NCBI GenBank assembly: GCA_963169055.1
Contig: CAUJFU010000002.1
Span: 1 to 8,337, forward strand
DNA from: Myxococcota bacterium
GTDB lineage: Bacteria; Myxococcota_C; UBA6777
Direction of reading: 5' to 3'
Length of the DNA stretch: 8,337 bases
The notes below the pieces were generated by a model, which was not told where the DNA came from, did not search any database, and saw nothing but the letters and a program-made list of their open reading frames with translations. This document shows positions 1-7,488 of this stretch, piece after piece; position 1 is the stretch's first letter, and each line of letters starts with the position of its first letter. The translations under genes were made by a program, and so were the position numbers.

Positions 1-89
1 TTCGCCCTGTTTTCTCTCACATCGAAACATCGAGAGATGTCGAGCAACGATGACGCAACACAACGCAAGATATCGACCTGTTACCCCAA

Positions 90-121
90 CGCGGTCTTTT
101 GGGCCATCCCAAAAAACCGCG
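90..121 (+). repeat. Leader hairpin upstream of the first protease gene
   Basis: Imperfect inverted repeat. Arm CGCGGT-C-TTTTGGG (90-103) pairs with CCCAAAA-A-ACCGCG (108-121) around the 4-nt loop CCAT, giving 13 base pairs and one internal C/A mismatch. A weaker 5-bp hairpin follows (AACGA 123-127 with TCGTT 133-137). No long T-run follows on either strand, so it is not a convincing rho-independent terminator. It lies 26 nt before the ribosome binding site, so it is most likely a 5'-leader structure affecting mRNA stability or translation. It could instead be a degenerate terminator of a gene lying before the window. The structure is seen directly; the role is inferred. Confidence 0.55.
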
Positions 122-147
122 CAACGAAACCCTCGTTTTACCCCTAC

Positions 148-154
148 AAGGAGG
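148..154 (+). promoter_or_regulatory. Ribosome binding site deciding the start of the first protease
   Basis: AAGGAGG at 148-154, 8 nt before the ATG at 163, is a near-perfect Shine-Dalgarno. It fixes the start at 163 rather than at the in-frame ATG at 37, which would add 42 residues in front of a typical lipoprotein signal peptide. Confidence 0.9.
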
Positions 155-162
155 AGCCCACG

Positions 163-3100
163 ATGAGACGACGCCTGTTCCTTGCGGCGTTCGCGGTGTT
201 CACGATGGCTGTCTCGTCCACATTCGGTTCAGGCTGTGCCTACCGACGTGCGGACCGAAGCCTCGTGCAGCCGCTGGCGCTGGACAAAAAACAATTCCAA
301 GGGGAGTGGTACTACCAAAAGACGGTGTACGAAGCTCCTTATGAAGCTACTCTTCCCGGTACCAGCGGTCTCTTCGCGGGTGCAGGAGCCTACGGTGAAG
401 GCGCAAAAGTTCGCTTTGAAGTGACCGAGCGTTATCTGTTTGCCTTCAACGCTTCGCCCAACGTCCGAAACACCCAGAGCGCCTTGACGCCTGTGGCTGC
501 GTGGCCGATCTCTCGCCACTTTGATATCAAGCCACGCCTCAACTACGCCACAGGTGAACCCTCGAACGTGATCGTCGAAGAATCCTCCGATGGCCCGCCT
601 TGGTATGAGCGAAAGTTCATGCGCGTTCATTGGGAAGCCTCGGTAATCGCGGACTTTAGCGATATCATCCGCACCTATTACCAATGGATCGGCTTGATGC
701 GCGTTGCCCCCGCAACCTACGTCCCACCCGAACAATTCGTCTTCGGCCAAGATCCCAACGACGCCACCCAAAACGACTACATCGGCTTCGTGACGGACGA
801 TATCGTCACGGCGGCCAACTACACCCAAGCCGTGTACAGCTTTATCCTCGAGATCCCGATGTCTTCGTATCGCGTGCGTACACGCCACGCCTTCCGTAAG
901 GTCAAACCCTCGACCTACCAACCCAAAGAATACAACGATTATATGCTCGATAAATTCGGTGTATTCCGTACTACCGTTGTGCGCTTCCACCCCGAACGCG
1001 GTCTCGTGGACTGGAGCTACAAGATGTACGCCAACCGCCACAACATCGCGAGCGCCGAAGAGATCCAACGATACACTTCGGAAAATACCCCGATCGCTCA
1101 ACAAAAACCCCGCAAAGTCGTGTATTACCTCTCGCCTGCTTTCCCCACCGATATGCTCCCTGCGATGCGTACGGTGGAGCGCGGTTGGAACCAAGCCTTC
1201 CAAACCGCAACAGGCCGCAGCGACACATGCTTTGAACTCCGTATGAACGGATACCCCGCACTCAAACGCGAAGACGGACCCGACGAAGCCGAAAAAGCCA
1301 ACGTCCCCGCCTCCTGCAAACTTTCCCTTGTGGATGCGAAGCCCGAAGATTTCAAAGCCTGCGCAGACGCAACCAAAGCACGCCGTGAACTCGGCGATAT
1401 CCGCTATAACTTTGTTTGGTGGGTCGATACACCCCTTGCCTTCGGTCTTTTGGGTTTTGGTCCGAGCATCACTGACCCCGACTCTGGGCAGATTATCCAC
1501 GGTGCTGCATACATCTACGCAGGAGCTTATCGCCGTATCGTCGATACCTATATGACTTACTTCGATATGATCACGGGCCGCTTCACCGATCAGGATATCA
1601 CCAACAGCGCCGAATACTTCGCTGCCGTGGATCGCTTGCGTGACTTTAATATCATGGTCGGCCTCAACGGTGAGTCCACACAAAAGTACACGCAATCTTT
1701 CATGGCCCCGAAAACCCGCATGGATCTCAACCAACTTCGCTCTCGCGTGTTGAGCACCAACTTCTTCCAAAAAATGCAACAACTCCGCAAGCTCGATGGT
1801 TCGATGATCCAAGCGCAGATGGCTCGCATCGACGATGATCCCAACCTCAAGCGCATGATGATGAGCCAAGACTTCCTCGAATTGGCCCGTCCCGACGTCG
1901 AAAACCCCGCTGCGCTTTTGTCCGATCCCGATCAAGATGTCCAACGCCACCTCAACTTCTACAACCCCACCGAGATCTTGCGACCCACCAACCTGCACTT
2001 GCAACAACATGAGATGTGGCGTCCCTCCCAACACAATATGTATATGCAAGCCTACGCAGACCCCGCTGTTCGTACCTTTGTGGAATTCCACGCCAAGCAA
2101 AAAACCCCCCGCGACGAAGTGCGCAAGCGCATCATGGAACTCTTGATCACTTCCGTCACCGCTCACGAAGTCGGCCATACTCTCGGCTTGATGCACAACT
2201 TCAAAGGCTCCACCGACGAACACAACTTCCCCAATGCCTACTGGGATCTCAAAGAAGGCAAAACTCCCGCCACCGAATGCACCAGCGGTCCTTGTCCTGC
2301 TGACACAGGCCACAAAGACTTTTATCGCAACGCTTCGGTCATGGACTATGCTGGCGAACTCTACAACGACTCCCAAGGGGTCGGCAAAACAGACGTCGCA
2401 GCCATCTCCTTTATCTACGGTGGCCTTGTTGAAAAAGCCGTCGATGACCCCCGTAAAAAGGGCGAACTCATCAAGTGGGATCTCTCCGTCGACCGCCAAA
2501 ACGCCGATCCCCAAAACCCACTCAAACTGCGCGATTTCCGTTACTGCTCGGACTACAACGTCGGCCAAGATGCCTTCTGTATGCGCCGTGATACCGGAAC
2601 CACCGCAACAGAGATCGTCCAATACTTGATCGATAGCAACGAACGCACCTATCCGCTGCGTTATTGGCGTCGTGGCCGTCGCCTCTTCTTTACAGGCGAT
2701 GCCATCGGCCTTTCGATGAATGCCTATCAAAACGTTGCGCTGATCTATCAAGACTTCGTTAACCGCTTGATCACCCAACCCGACTATCGCAGCACCAAAG
2801 ACTTCGAAGACAAACTCAAGGCCGTTCAGTTGGGCTTTACCTTCTTGACCAACGTCGTCCTACGCCCTGATGTTGGACAGCACCTCAAAGACAAGATCAC
2901 GGGTGTTTGGGAACGCCAAAGCAGCCGTCCTTCCGACTACAACGACGAGATCGTTAACCTTCCCGTCGGCGTCGGCAAGTATATGTTTGCCCGCCTTGTT
3001 GACGGATACTACGGCGTGTCTTCGCAACGCTATCGCCGCGTTGGTTTCTTTGTCGACAAGTACTACGCGATGCTTGTGATGGCCATCCGCCAATGGGACT

Positions 3101-3654
3101 TCTATAACAACGATCTCAACTGGGTCTTCACCAACTTCTACGACCTCTTCCGTGACGACTCCTTGGGCCTGTTCACACAGTCGATCTCGGGTGTTTGGGA
3201 GAAAAACAGCAACTTGTTGTTCAAACAAGTTCAAAACAACAAAACCCTCCCTGTCGCTCCCGGATGGCACCCTGTCCTCCAACAGATCGGTATGTACGTT
3301 GCCCTTGCTGCGCTCAACAACGATATCACGGACAGCACCTTTACCGAGTACATGCAAGTCGGTATCACCGGCAACGGCGCAAGCTGGACGCCTCCCCCCG
3401 GTGCGCGTACCCTCAGCTTTACCAACTATCGCGGAACCCGCGAATACTTCGCTGTCCAAAGCAAAGACAACAACAGCATCGCTTGGAAGATGGTTGTCCG
3501 CGCCAAAGAACTTGCTGGAGAACTCGAACTTCTCCGCTGCTGTACGCCCAACGTACAACGCAGCGAAATCGAGCGCAAAGAAGGCGAACTGGATCTGTTG
3601 GAAACCAACCTGACGATCATGAAATGGTACGTCTCGCTCTACAGCGGAAAGTAA
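163..3654 (+). CDS. Metzincin-type zinc metalloprotease lipoprotein, copy 1
   Basis: A 1163-residue exported protein, probably a peptidase on the outer membrane or cell surface. Residues 1-25 form a lipoprotein signal peptide: MRRR, a hydrophobic stretch, then GSGC with lipidated C25. Residues 26 to about 310 are an N-terminal domain starting with the block DRSLVQPLALDK. The catalytic region starts near YYLSPAFP (321) and WNQAF (342), contains DPDSGQIIHG (438-447), the zinc site H668-E669-x2-H672-x2-G675-x2-H678, and the Met-turn SVMDY with M727. This order resembles bacterial zinc-dependent metalloproteases of the EcxA-like/DUF4953 group (family assignment from memory of motifs). A cysteine pair, C795 and C806, and a C-terminal block GNGASWTPP followed by a helical, coiled-coil-like tail complete it. 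C356, C385, C400, C706, C711 and the doublet C1126-C1127 are particular to this copy. The gene is followed after 66 nt by its paralogue, probably in one operon. Substrate unknown. Confidence 0.9.
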   Translation: MRRRLFLAAFAVFTMAVSSTFGSGCAYRRADRSLVQPLALDKKQFQGEWYYQKTVYEAPYEATLPGTSGLFAGAGAYGEGAKVRFEVTERYLFAFNASPNVRNTQSALTPVAAWPISRHFDIKPRLNYATGEPSNVIVEESSDGPPWYERKFMRVHWEASVIADFSDIIRTYYQWIGLMRVAPATYVPPEQFVFGQDPNDATQNDYIGFVTDDIVTAANYTQAVYSFILEIPMSSYRVRTRHAFRKVKPSTYQPKEYNDYMLDKFGVFRTTVVRFHPERGLVDWSYKMYANRHNIASAEEIQRYTSENTPIAQQKPRKVVYYLSPAFPTDMLPAMRTVERGWNQAFQTATGRSDTCFELRMNGYPALKREDGPDEAEKANVPASCKLSLVDAKPEDFKACADATKARRELGDIRYNFVWWVDTPLAFGLLGFGPSITDPDSGQIIHGAAYIYAGAYRRIVDTYMTYFDMITGRFTDQDITNSAEYFAAVDRLRDFNIMVGLNGESTQKYTQSFMAPKTRMDLNQLRSRVLSTNFFQKMQQLRKLDGSMIQAQMARIDDDPNLKRMMMSQDFLELARPDVENPAALLSDPDQDVQRHLNFYNPTEILRPTNLHLQQHEMWRPSQHNMYMQAYADPAVRTFVEFHAKQKTPRDEVRKRIMELLITSVTAHEVGHTLGLMHNFKGSTDEHNFPNAYWDLKEGKTPATECTSGPCPADTGHKDFYRNASVMDYAGELYNDSQGVGKTDVAAISFIYGGLVEKAVDDPRKKGELIKWDLSVDRQNADPQNPLKLRDFRYCSDYNVGQDAFCMRRDTGTTATEIVQYLIDSNERTYPLRYWRRGRRLFFTGDAIGLSMNAYQNVALIYQDFVNRLITQPDYRSTKDFEDKLKAVQLGFTFLTNVVLRPDVGQHLKDKITGVWERQSSRPSDYNDEIVNLPVGVGKYMFARLVDGYYGVSSQRYRRVGFFVDKYYAMLVMAIRQWDFYNNDLNWVFTNFYDLFRDDSLGLFTQSISGVWEKNSNLLFKQVQNNKTLPVAPGWHPVLQQIGMYVALAALNNDITDSTFTEYMQVGITGNGASWTPPPGARTLSFTNYRGTREYFAVQSKDNNSIAWKMVVRAKELAGELELLRCCTPNVQRSEIERKEGELDLLETNLTIMKWYVSLYSGK

Positions 3655-3658
3655 GCCC

Positions 3659-3676
3659 CACCGCAGCGATGCGGTG
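3659..3676 (+). repeat. Intergenic GNRA-loop hairpin between the two protease genes
   Basis: Perfect 7-bp inverted repeat, CACCGCA (3659-3665) with TGCGGTG (3670-3676), capped by the loop GCGA, a GNRA-type tetraloop. It starts 4 nt after the stop codon of the first gene. The bases that follow (CCATGAATC) are not a T-run, so it should not terminate transcription. It may protect the upstream mRNA 3' end, act as a processing site, or tune expression of the second gene relative to the first. The structure is visible; the role is inferred. Confidence 0.5.
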
Positions 3677-3707
3677 CCATGAATCAAAAAAACAACGTCA
3701 AGATTAT

Positions 3708-3714
3708 AAAGGAG
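3708..3714 (+). promoter_or_regulatory. Ribosome binding site deciding the start of the second protease
   Basis: AAAGGAG at 3708-3714, 6 nt before the ATG at 3721. It selects that start over the in-frame ATG at 3679, which has no Shine-Dalgarno and would put 14 extra residues in front of the signal peptide. Confidence 0.88.
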
Positions 3715-3720
3715 AGTCCC

Positions 3721-6700
3721 ATGGCTAGGCACAAACGAACATCGTTGGCCTTGCTTCTCCTCGGCGCGATGGCGTTCGGGGCGATGGCAGGGTCGGGATG
3801 TGCCATCTCACGCGGTGATCGAAGCACCGTTCGACCGCTTGCCTTGGACAAGCAACAGTTCAAAGGCGACTGGTATTTCCAAAAAACTGTAATCGAAGCA
3901 CCTTACGAAACTCCCGGATTCATCTTCAAAGGAGCCACCGGCGACGGCTACAAGATCCGCTGGGAGATCACCGAAAATTATCTCTTTGCTTACACCGTAC
4001 AACCCAACGTCCGCAACGCTGACTCCACCGTTGCACCCATCATGGCATGGCCGATCGCTGGTCACTTTACCGTTCGCTACGGTGTCAACTACTCCACAGG
4101 CGAACCAAGCAACGTGATCGTGGAAGATATGGCTGACAAACCTTGGTACCAACGCCCCCATTTTCGGGTCGTCTGGGAGCGCCAAGCGATCACCGACTTT
4201 ACCGATTCTTTCTGGATCTATCGGATGCTTGGTTATAGTTCCGCCATGAAAGAGATGACCACCAACGTCCGTCCCGAAGAAGTCAAGATGGAAAAAGACT
4301 ATATGGACATCGTCACCGAAGATGTCCTCTCTCCCGCGCTTGGCGGCGTCTTTTCTCTTTGGGGTCAGGGCTTGCACCTTAGCTCTTTCCGCGTCCGCTA
4401 CCGCAACTCTTTCCGTCAGGTCAAGAAAAGCACCTATACTCCGAAACCCATGACCGATGGGCAGTTTGAAAAGTTTGGCTTCTTCCGTACCACCATCCTC
4501 CAATACAACCCCGATCGTGGCCTTGCGGATTGGAGCTACCAATACCTCACCAACCGCCACAACGTCGCCACCCAAGCCGAACTCGATAGCTACAAAGCCA
4601 ATCCCATCCCCGACGATCAGCGCAAACCTTCTCAGATCGTGTACTATATGTCCCCCGACTTCCCGAAAAATATGGAAGGTTTCGCTTATCAGATCATGGA
4701 CGAATGGAACGTCGCCTTCAAACGCGCCACCAATCGCTCTGATCCAAACGACCGCGTCGTCGTCTTGCGCGCCAACGATCACGGCCTCCCCAAAGGACAA
4801 CGCCGCGAGATCGGTGACGTTCGCTACAAGTTCTTTTACTGGGTTAGCGAACCGATCTCCTTTGGTCTTCTTGGCTATGGTCCGAGCTTTGCCGATCCCG
4901 ATACAGGCGAGATCATCTCCTGTGCGGCCTATGTCTACGGTGGTGCGGTCAAACAAGTCGCCAACCGCTTCTTGCTTCTCTATGACATGGTGCGTGGAGC
5001 CTACAGCGATGAGGACTTGCGCAACGGTAAAGACTACCTCGATATCGTCAACAACCTCAACCCCGATGGCACCAAGCGTCAACCGTTGATCGTCAAAGAC
5101 AATCAACCCATCATGGCCCCTGCCTTCCAAGGCTTCGATCTCGATCAAGCCCATCAATTCGTCGCAAGCCCCGTCTTCAAAGAGCGCATCCACAAACTCC
5201 GCAACCTCGACCGCGCTCAGATCCAAGAGCGCTTGATGCGCCTCGACAAAGAGCCCTCCTTGCGTTGGGCCATGATCCCCGAAGAACTCCTTCGCTCTAG
5301 CTTCCCCAACGCCAACGCTCTCGATCTGCAAAAGATGCCCAACGAGCACGTCGAGCAGATGCTTGCTTCGTACATGAACCCCTCCAACTTTGGCCGTCTC
5401 TCCATGTTGAACAAGCTCTTTGAAGAAGAGCGCATCCTCAACAAACACAACATCTATCTCGCTTCTTACGTCGATCCCGCAATGACCAAGTTCGTCAAAG
5501 CCGTCGAAAAAGAGAAAATCTCGCGTGAAGAGCTGATCGTCAAACTCGAACGCTACATCTTCTACGGTACCCAAGCACACGAGATCGGCCACACCCTCGG
5601 CCTTCGTCACAACTTTGAAGCCTCGGCGGATGAACCCAACTACTTCAAAGATTACAACGAACTCAAAGCCAAGCAGGGCGAAAACGTCCCGGGTGAAGAT
5701 GGCGACAACCGCCACCGCTGGTTCTATATGTACTCCTCGATCATGGACTATCACGGTGAGCGTTATGGCGACGTCGTTGGTATCGGAAAGTACGACCATG
5801 CCGCCATCATGTACGGCTATGGCTCGCGCCTTGAGATCTCCGATGAAAACCTCAACCTCAGCCGCAGCAACCTCGCCTCTTACTTTGCTGATATCGAAAA
5901 GCAGATCCAATCCGCCAAAACCGGTATCTACAAGGATATGTTCAGCGAGATCCGCATCACCCGCAACGAGATCAAAGCCGATGCGGATTCGACCTTCGAT
6001 GCTTCTTTCTGGAAAGGCCAAAAGACCGTCACAGGCCAAGATGTCCCCGCCATGAAGATCATGGACGCCAGTCAAGTCCTGTTTGAAGCCAAAGGCATCC
6101 CCGCAAAAGGCGGTGAACCCGTCTCGATCCTTCGCTTGACTGTCGATGATGTCAGCGATCGCGATGAGCTGATGAAGGTTCACGGCTTGTTGGGCGTCCG
6201 TCCTCCCGGCTCTTTGCCGACCAGCGATGGTATCCCCTACATCTTGCTCGACACCTTGCCGCTGCGCCGCCATTATTACCGCTTCTGCTCGGATGAACTC
6301 GTCGGCCAAAGCCCCTATTGCAACCGCTTTGACTCGGGTTCCAATCCGATGGAGATCGTCGACAACATGATCCGTCGCTACGACGGCAACTATCCCTTGA
6401 GCAACTGGAACCGTGGTCGTCGTTTCTGGCGTCTTGGTGGCTGGTACTTGGGCGCACGCATCGATCAATTCCGCGTGGTCTCGGACTTCTTCCAAAACTG
6501 GATCTTCCGCACCATCAACGAAAACGCCTTCCAAGGTTCACCCGAATACTTCAACCAACTTGCGGCGATCCAACGCGGTCTCTCCTTCATCAACCGCGTG
6601 ATCTCCACCCCCGAACCCGGTCGTCACGTCCTCAACGCCGAAACCAACGGCTATGTCCCCTCTGCGGATCCCAACAAAACCAATCCGTTGGATGTCCCCG

Positions 6701-7377
6701 TCGGTGTGGGCCGCTACTTCTATAGCAAGCTCCAACAAGACGAGATGGGCCTCGGGATGTACCGCTTCGATCGCATCGGAACCATGTATGACAAATACAT
6801 CGCGCTCCTCACGCTCGCGATTCGGGACTGGGGCCTCAACGTCAACCGCCTCGACTTCTTCTTCGTGAACTTCTCCGACTTCTTCTCCAAAGATGACGTT
6901 CACAACATCTACGCAGGCGCTATCTCCGGCCAATTCGAGAAGAAATACTCCATGACCTACGGCGACAAGACCATCGCACCCAACTGGCACCCGTTGCTCC
7001 AATACTTCGGGATGTTTATCGCGATGGCCGAACTCAACAGCGGTCTCTTCGGAAACACCTACACCCATTACATGACCGTCGGTGTCACCGGCAACGGCTC
7101 CGCTTGGACCCCTCCTCAAGGCGCTGATACCGTCCAATTCACCAACGCCGCTGGTACACGCACCTACTTTGCCGTCCAAACCAACGACCAAAAGAGCATC
7201 GCTTACAAGTTGGTGTCTCGCGGTCGCGAGCTGGCCGAAAAGATCAAGGTGCTTCGCGCTGCACAACCCACCTCTGCTGTGATCCAAGCCGAACTTCAAG
7301 AAAAAGAAGCCGAGCTTCGCCAGCTTGAGACTGTGGTCATCATGATGAAGCGCTACGTCCAAGTCTTCTACGAATAA
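3721..7377 (+). CDS. Metzincin-type zinc metalloprotease lipoprotein, copy 2
   Basis: A 1218-residue paralogue of the preceding gene product. The signal peptide spans residues 1-27: MARHKR, a Leu/Ala-rich core, then GSGC with C27 as the lipid site. The mature N-terminus repeats the copy 1 block almost residue for residue (DRSTVRPLALDK, then WYFQKTVIEAPYE). The catalytic region contains YYMSPDFP (from 308), DPDTGEIISC (392-401), the zinc site H620-E621-x2-H624-x2-G627-x2-H630 and the Met-turn SIMDY with M675. All expected metzincin residues are present, so activity is likely. About 113 residues absent from copy 1 lie between the Met-turn and the conserved pair C856/C867. The C-terminus has GNGSAWTPP and a charged helical tail where the Cys doublet of copy 1 is replaced by Ala-Ala. 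Only three cysteines remain besides C27. It is probably co-transcribed with copy 1 and ended by the terminator at 7395. Substrate unknown; family as for copy 1. Confidence 0.9.
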   Translation: MARHKRTSLALLLLGAMAFGAMAGSGCAISRGDRSTVRPLALDKQQFKGDWYFQKTVIEAPYETPGFIFKGATGDGYKIRWEITENYLFAYTVQPNVRNADSTVAPIMAWPIAGHFTVRYGVNYSTGEPSNVIVEDMADKPWYQRPHFRVVWERQAITDFTDSFWIYRMLGYSSAMKEMTTNVRPEEVKMEKDYMDIVTEDVLSPALGGVFSLWGQGLHLSSFRVRYRNSFRQVKKSTYTPKPMTDGQFEKFGFFRTTILQYNPDRGLADWSYQYLTNRHNVATQAELDSYKANPIPDDQRKPSQIVYYMSPDFPKNMEGFAYQIMDEWNVAFKRATNRSDPNDRVVVLRANDHGLPKGQRREIGDVRYKFFYWVSEPISFGLLGYGPSFADPDTGEIISCAAYVYGGAVKQVANRFLLLYDMVRGAYSDEDLRNGKDYLDIVNNLNPDGTKRQPLIVKDNQPIMAPAFQGFDLDQAHQFVASPVFKERIHKLRNLDRAQIQERLMRLDKEPSLRWAMIPEELLRSSFPNANALDLQKMPNEHVEQMLASYMNPSNFGRLSMLNKLFEEERILNKHNIYLASYVDPAMTKFVKAVEKEKISREELIVKLERYIFYGTQAHEIGHTLGLRHNFEASADEPNYFKDYNELKAKQGENVPGEDGDNRHRWFYMYSSIMDYHGERYGDVVGIGKYDHAAIMYGYGSRLEISDENLNLSRSNLASYFADIEKQIQSAKTGIYKDMFSEIRITRNEIKADADSTFDASFWKGQKTVTGQDVPAMKIMDASQVLFEAKGIPAKGGEPVSILRLTVDDVSDRDELMKVHGLLGVRPPGSLPTSDGIPYILLDTLPLRRHYYRFCSDELVGQSPYCNRFDSGSNPMEIVDNMIRRYDGNYPLSNWNRGRRFWRLGGWYLGARIDQFRVVSDFFQNWIFRTINENAFQGSPEYFNQLAAIQRGLSFINRVISTPEPGRHVLNAETNGYVPSADPNKTNPLDVPVGVGRYFYSKLQQDEMGLGMYRFDRIGTMYDKYIALLTLAIRDWGLNVNRLDFFFVNFSDFFSKDDVHNIYAGAISGQFEKKYSMTYGDKTIAPNWHPLLQYFGMFIAMAELNSGLFGNTYTHYMTVGVTGNGSAWTPPQGADTVQFTNAAGTRTYFAVQTNDQKSIAYKLVSRGRELAEKIKVLRAAQPTSAVIQAELQEKEAELRQLETVVIMMKRYVQVFYE

Positions 7378-7394
7378 TCTGTACCCGCCTTCCA

Positions 7395-7434
7395 CCAAAA
7401 GAGGCTCTCGCAAAGGGCCTCTTTTGGCGTTTTT
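7395..7434 (+). terminator. Rho-independent terminator after the protease pair
   Basis: Perfect 11-bp stem, CCAAAAGAGGC (7395-7405) with GCCTCTTTTGG (7417-7427), an 11-nt loop, then CGTTTTT. It begins 17 nt after the stop codon of the second protease and most likely ends the two-gene transcript. The T-run is five long and interrupted from the stem by CG, so some read-through into the next gene is possible. Confidence 0.85.
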
Positions 7435-7437
7435 GCC

Positions 7438-7454
7438 CCTGTCTCCCAGACAGG
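7438..7454 (+). repeat. Leader hairpin upstream of the Cys-rich lipoprotein gene
   Basis: Perfect 7-bp inverted repeat, CCTGTCT (7438-7444) with AGACAGG (7448-7454), with a 3-nt loop CCC. It lies between the terminator and the ribosome binding site of the last gene. It could be a 5'-leader structure or a dyad operator; its role is not determined. No good -35/-10 pair was recognised in the 54 nt between the terminator and the ATG. Confidence 0.45.
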
Positions 7455-7472
7455 CCAGTTTCCGAAATGTAT

Positions 7473-7478
7473 AAGGAG
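7473..7478 (+). promoter_or_regulatory. Ribosome binding site of the Cys-rich lipoprotein gene
   Basis: AAGGAG at 7473-7478, 10 nt before the ATG at 7489. The spacing is slightly long but the match is strong, and the start gives a proper signal peptide. Confidence 0.82.
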
Positions 7479-7488
7479 CCAAGCAAGT

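Noticed and set aside
1-89. Possible sigma70-type promoter for the protease genes
   Set aside because: No pair of -35 and -10 hexamers with acceptable spacing stood out; only a loose TCTCTC/GAGAGA dyad (13-18 with 32-37) is visible, so no promoter is called.
90-139. Leader hairpin as a rho-independent terminator of an upstream gene
   Set aside because: Stem is strong, but the bases after it (CAACGAAACC) are not a T-run on the + strand, and the minus strand also lacks one.
37-162. Upstream in-frame extension of the first protease from the ATG at 37
   Set aside because: No Shine-Dalgarno before 37, it would cover the leader hairpin, and it would bury the signal peptide.
229-2778. 849-codon open frame on the minus strand inside the first protease gene
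   Set aside because: It is exactly in register with the sense codons and stays open only because TTA, CTA and TCA are avoided on the sense strand. No recognised domain; the sense frame has signal peptide and zinc motif.
3679-3720. Upstream in-frame extension of the second protease from the ATG at 3679
   Set aside because: The AAAGGAG at 3708-3714 is well placed for 3721, and the extension would precede a normal signal peptide.
2860-3732. 290-codon minus-strand open frame across the gap between the protease genes
   Set aside because: In register with the first protease codons; antisense shadow.
3808-6534. 908-codon open frame on the minus strand inside the second protease gene
   Set aside because: Same codon-register artefact, ended only by the TCA at 3808. 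Composition rich in Val, Asp and Gly as expected from antisense of this codon use.
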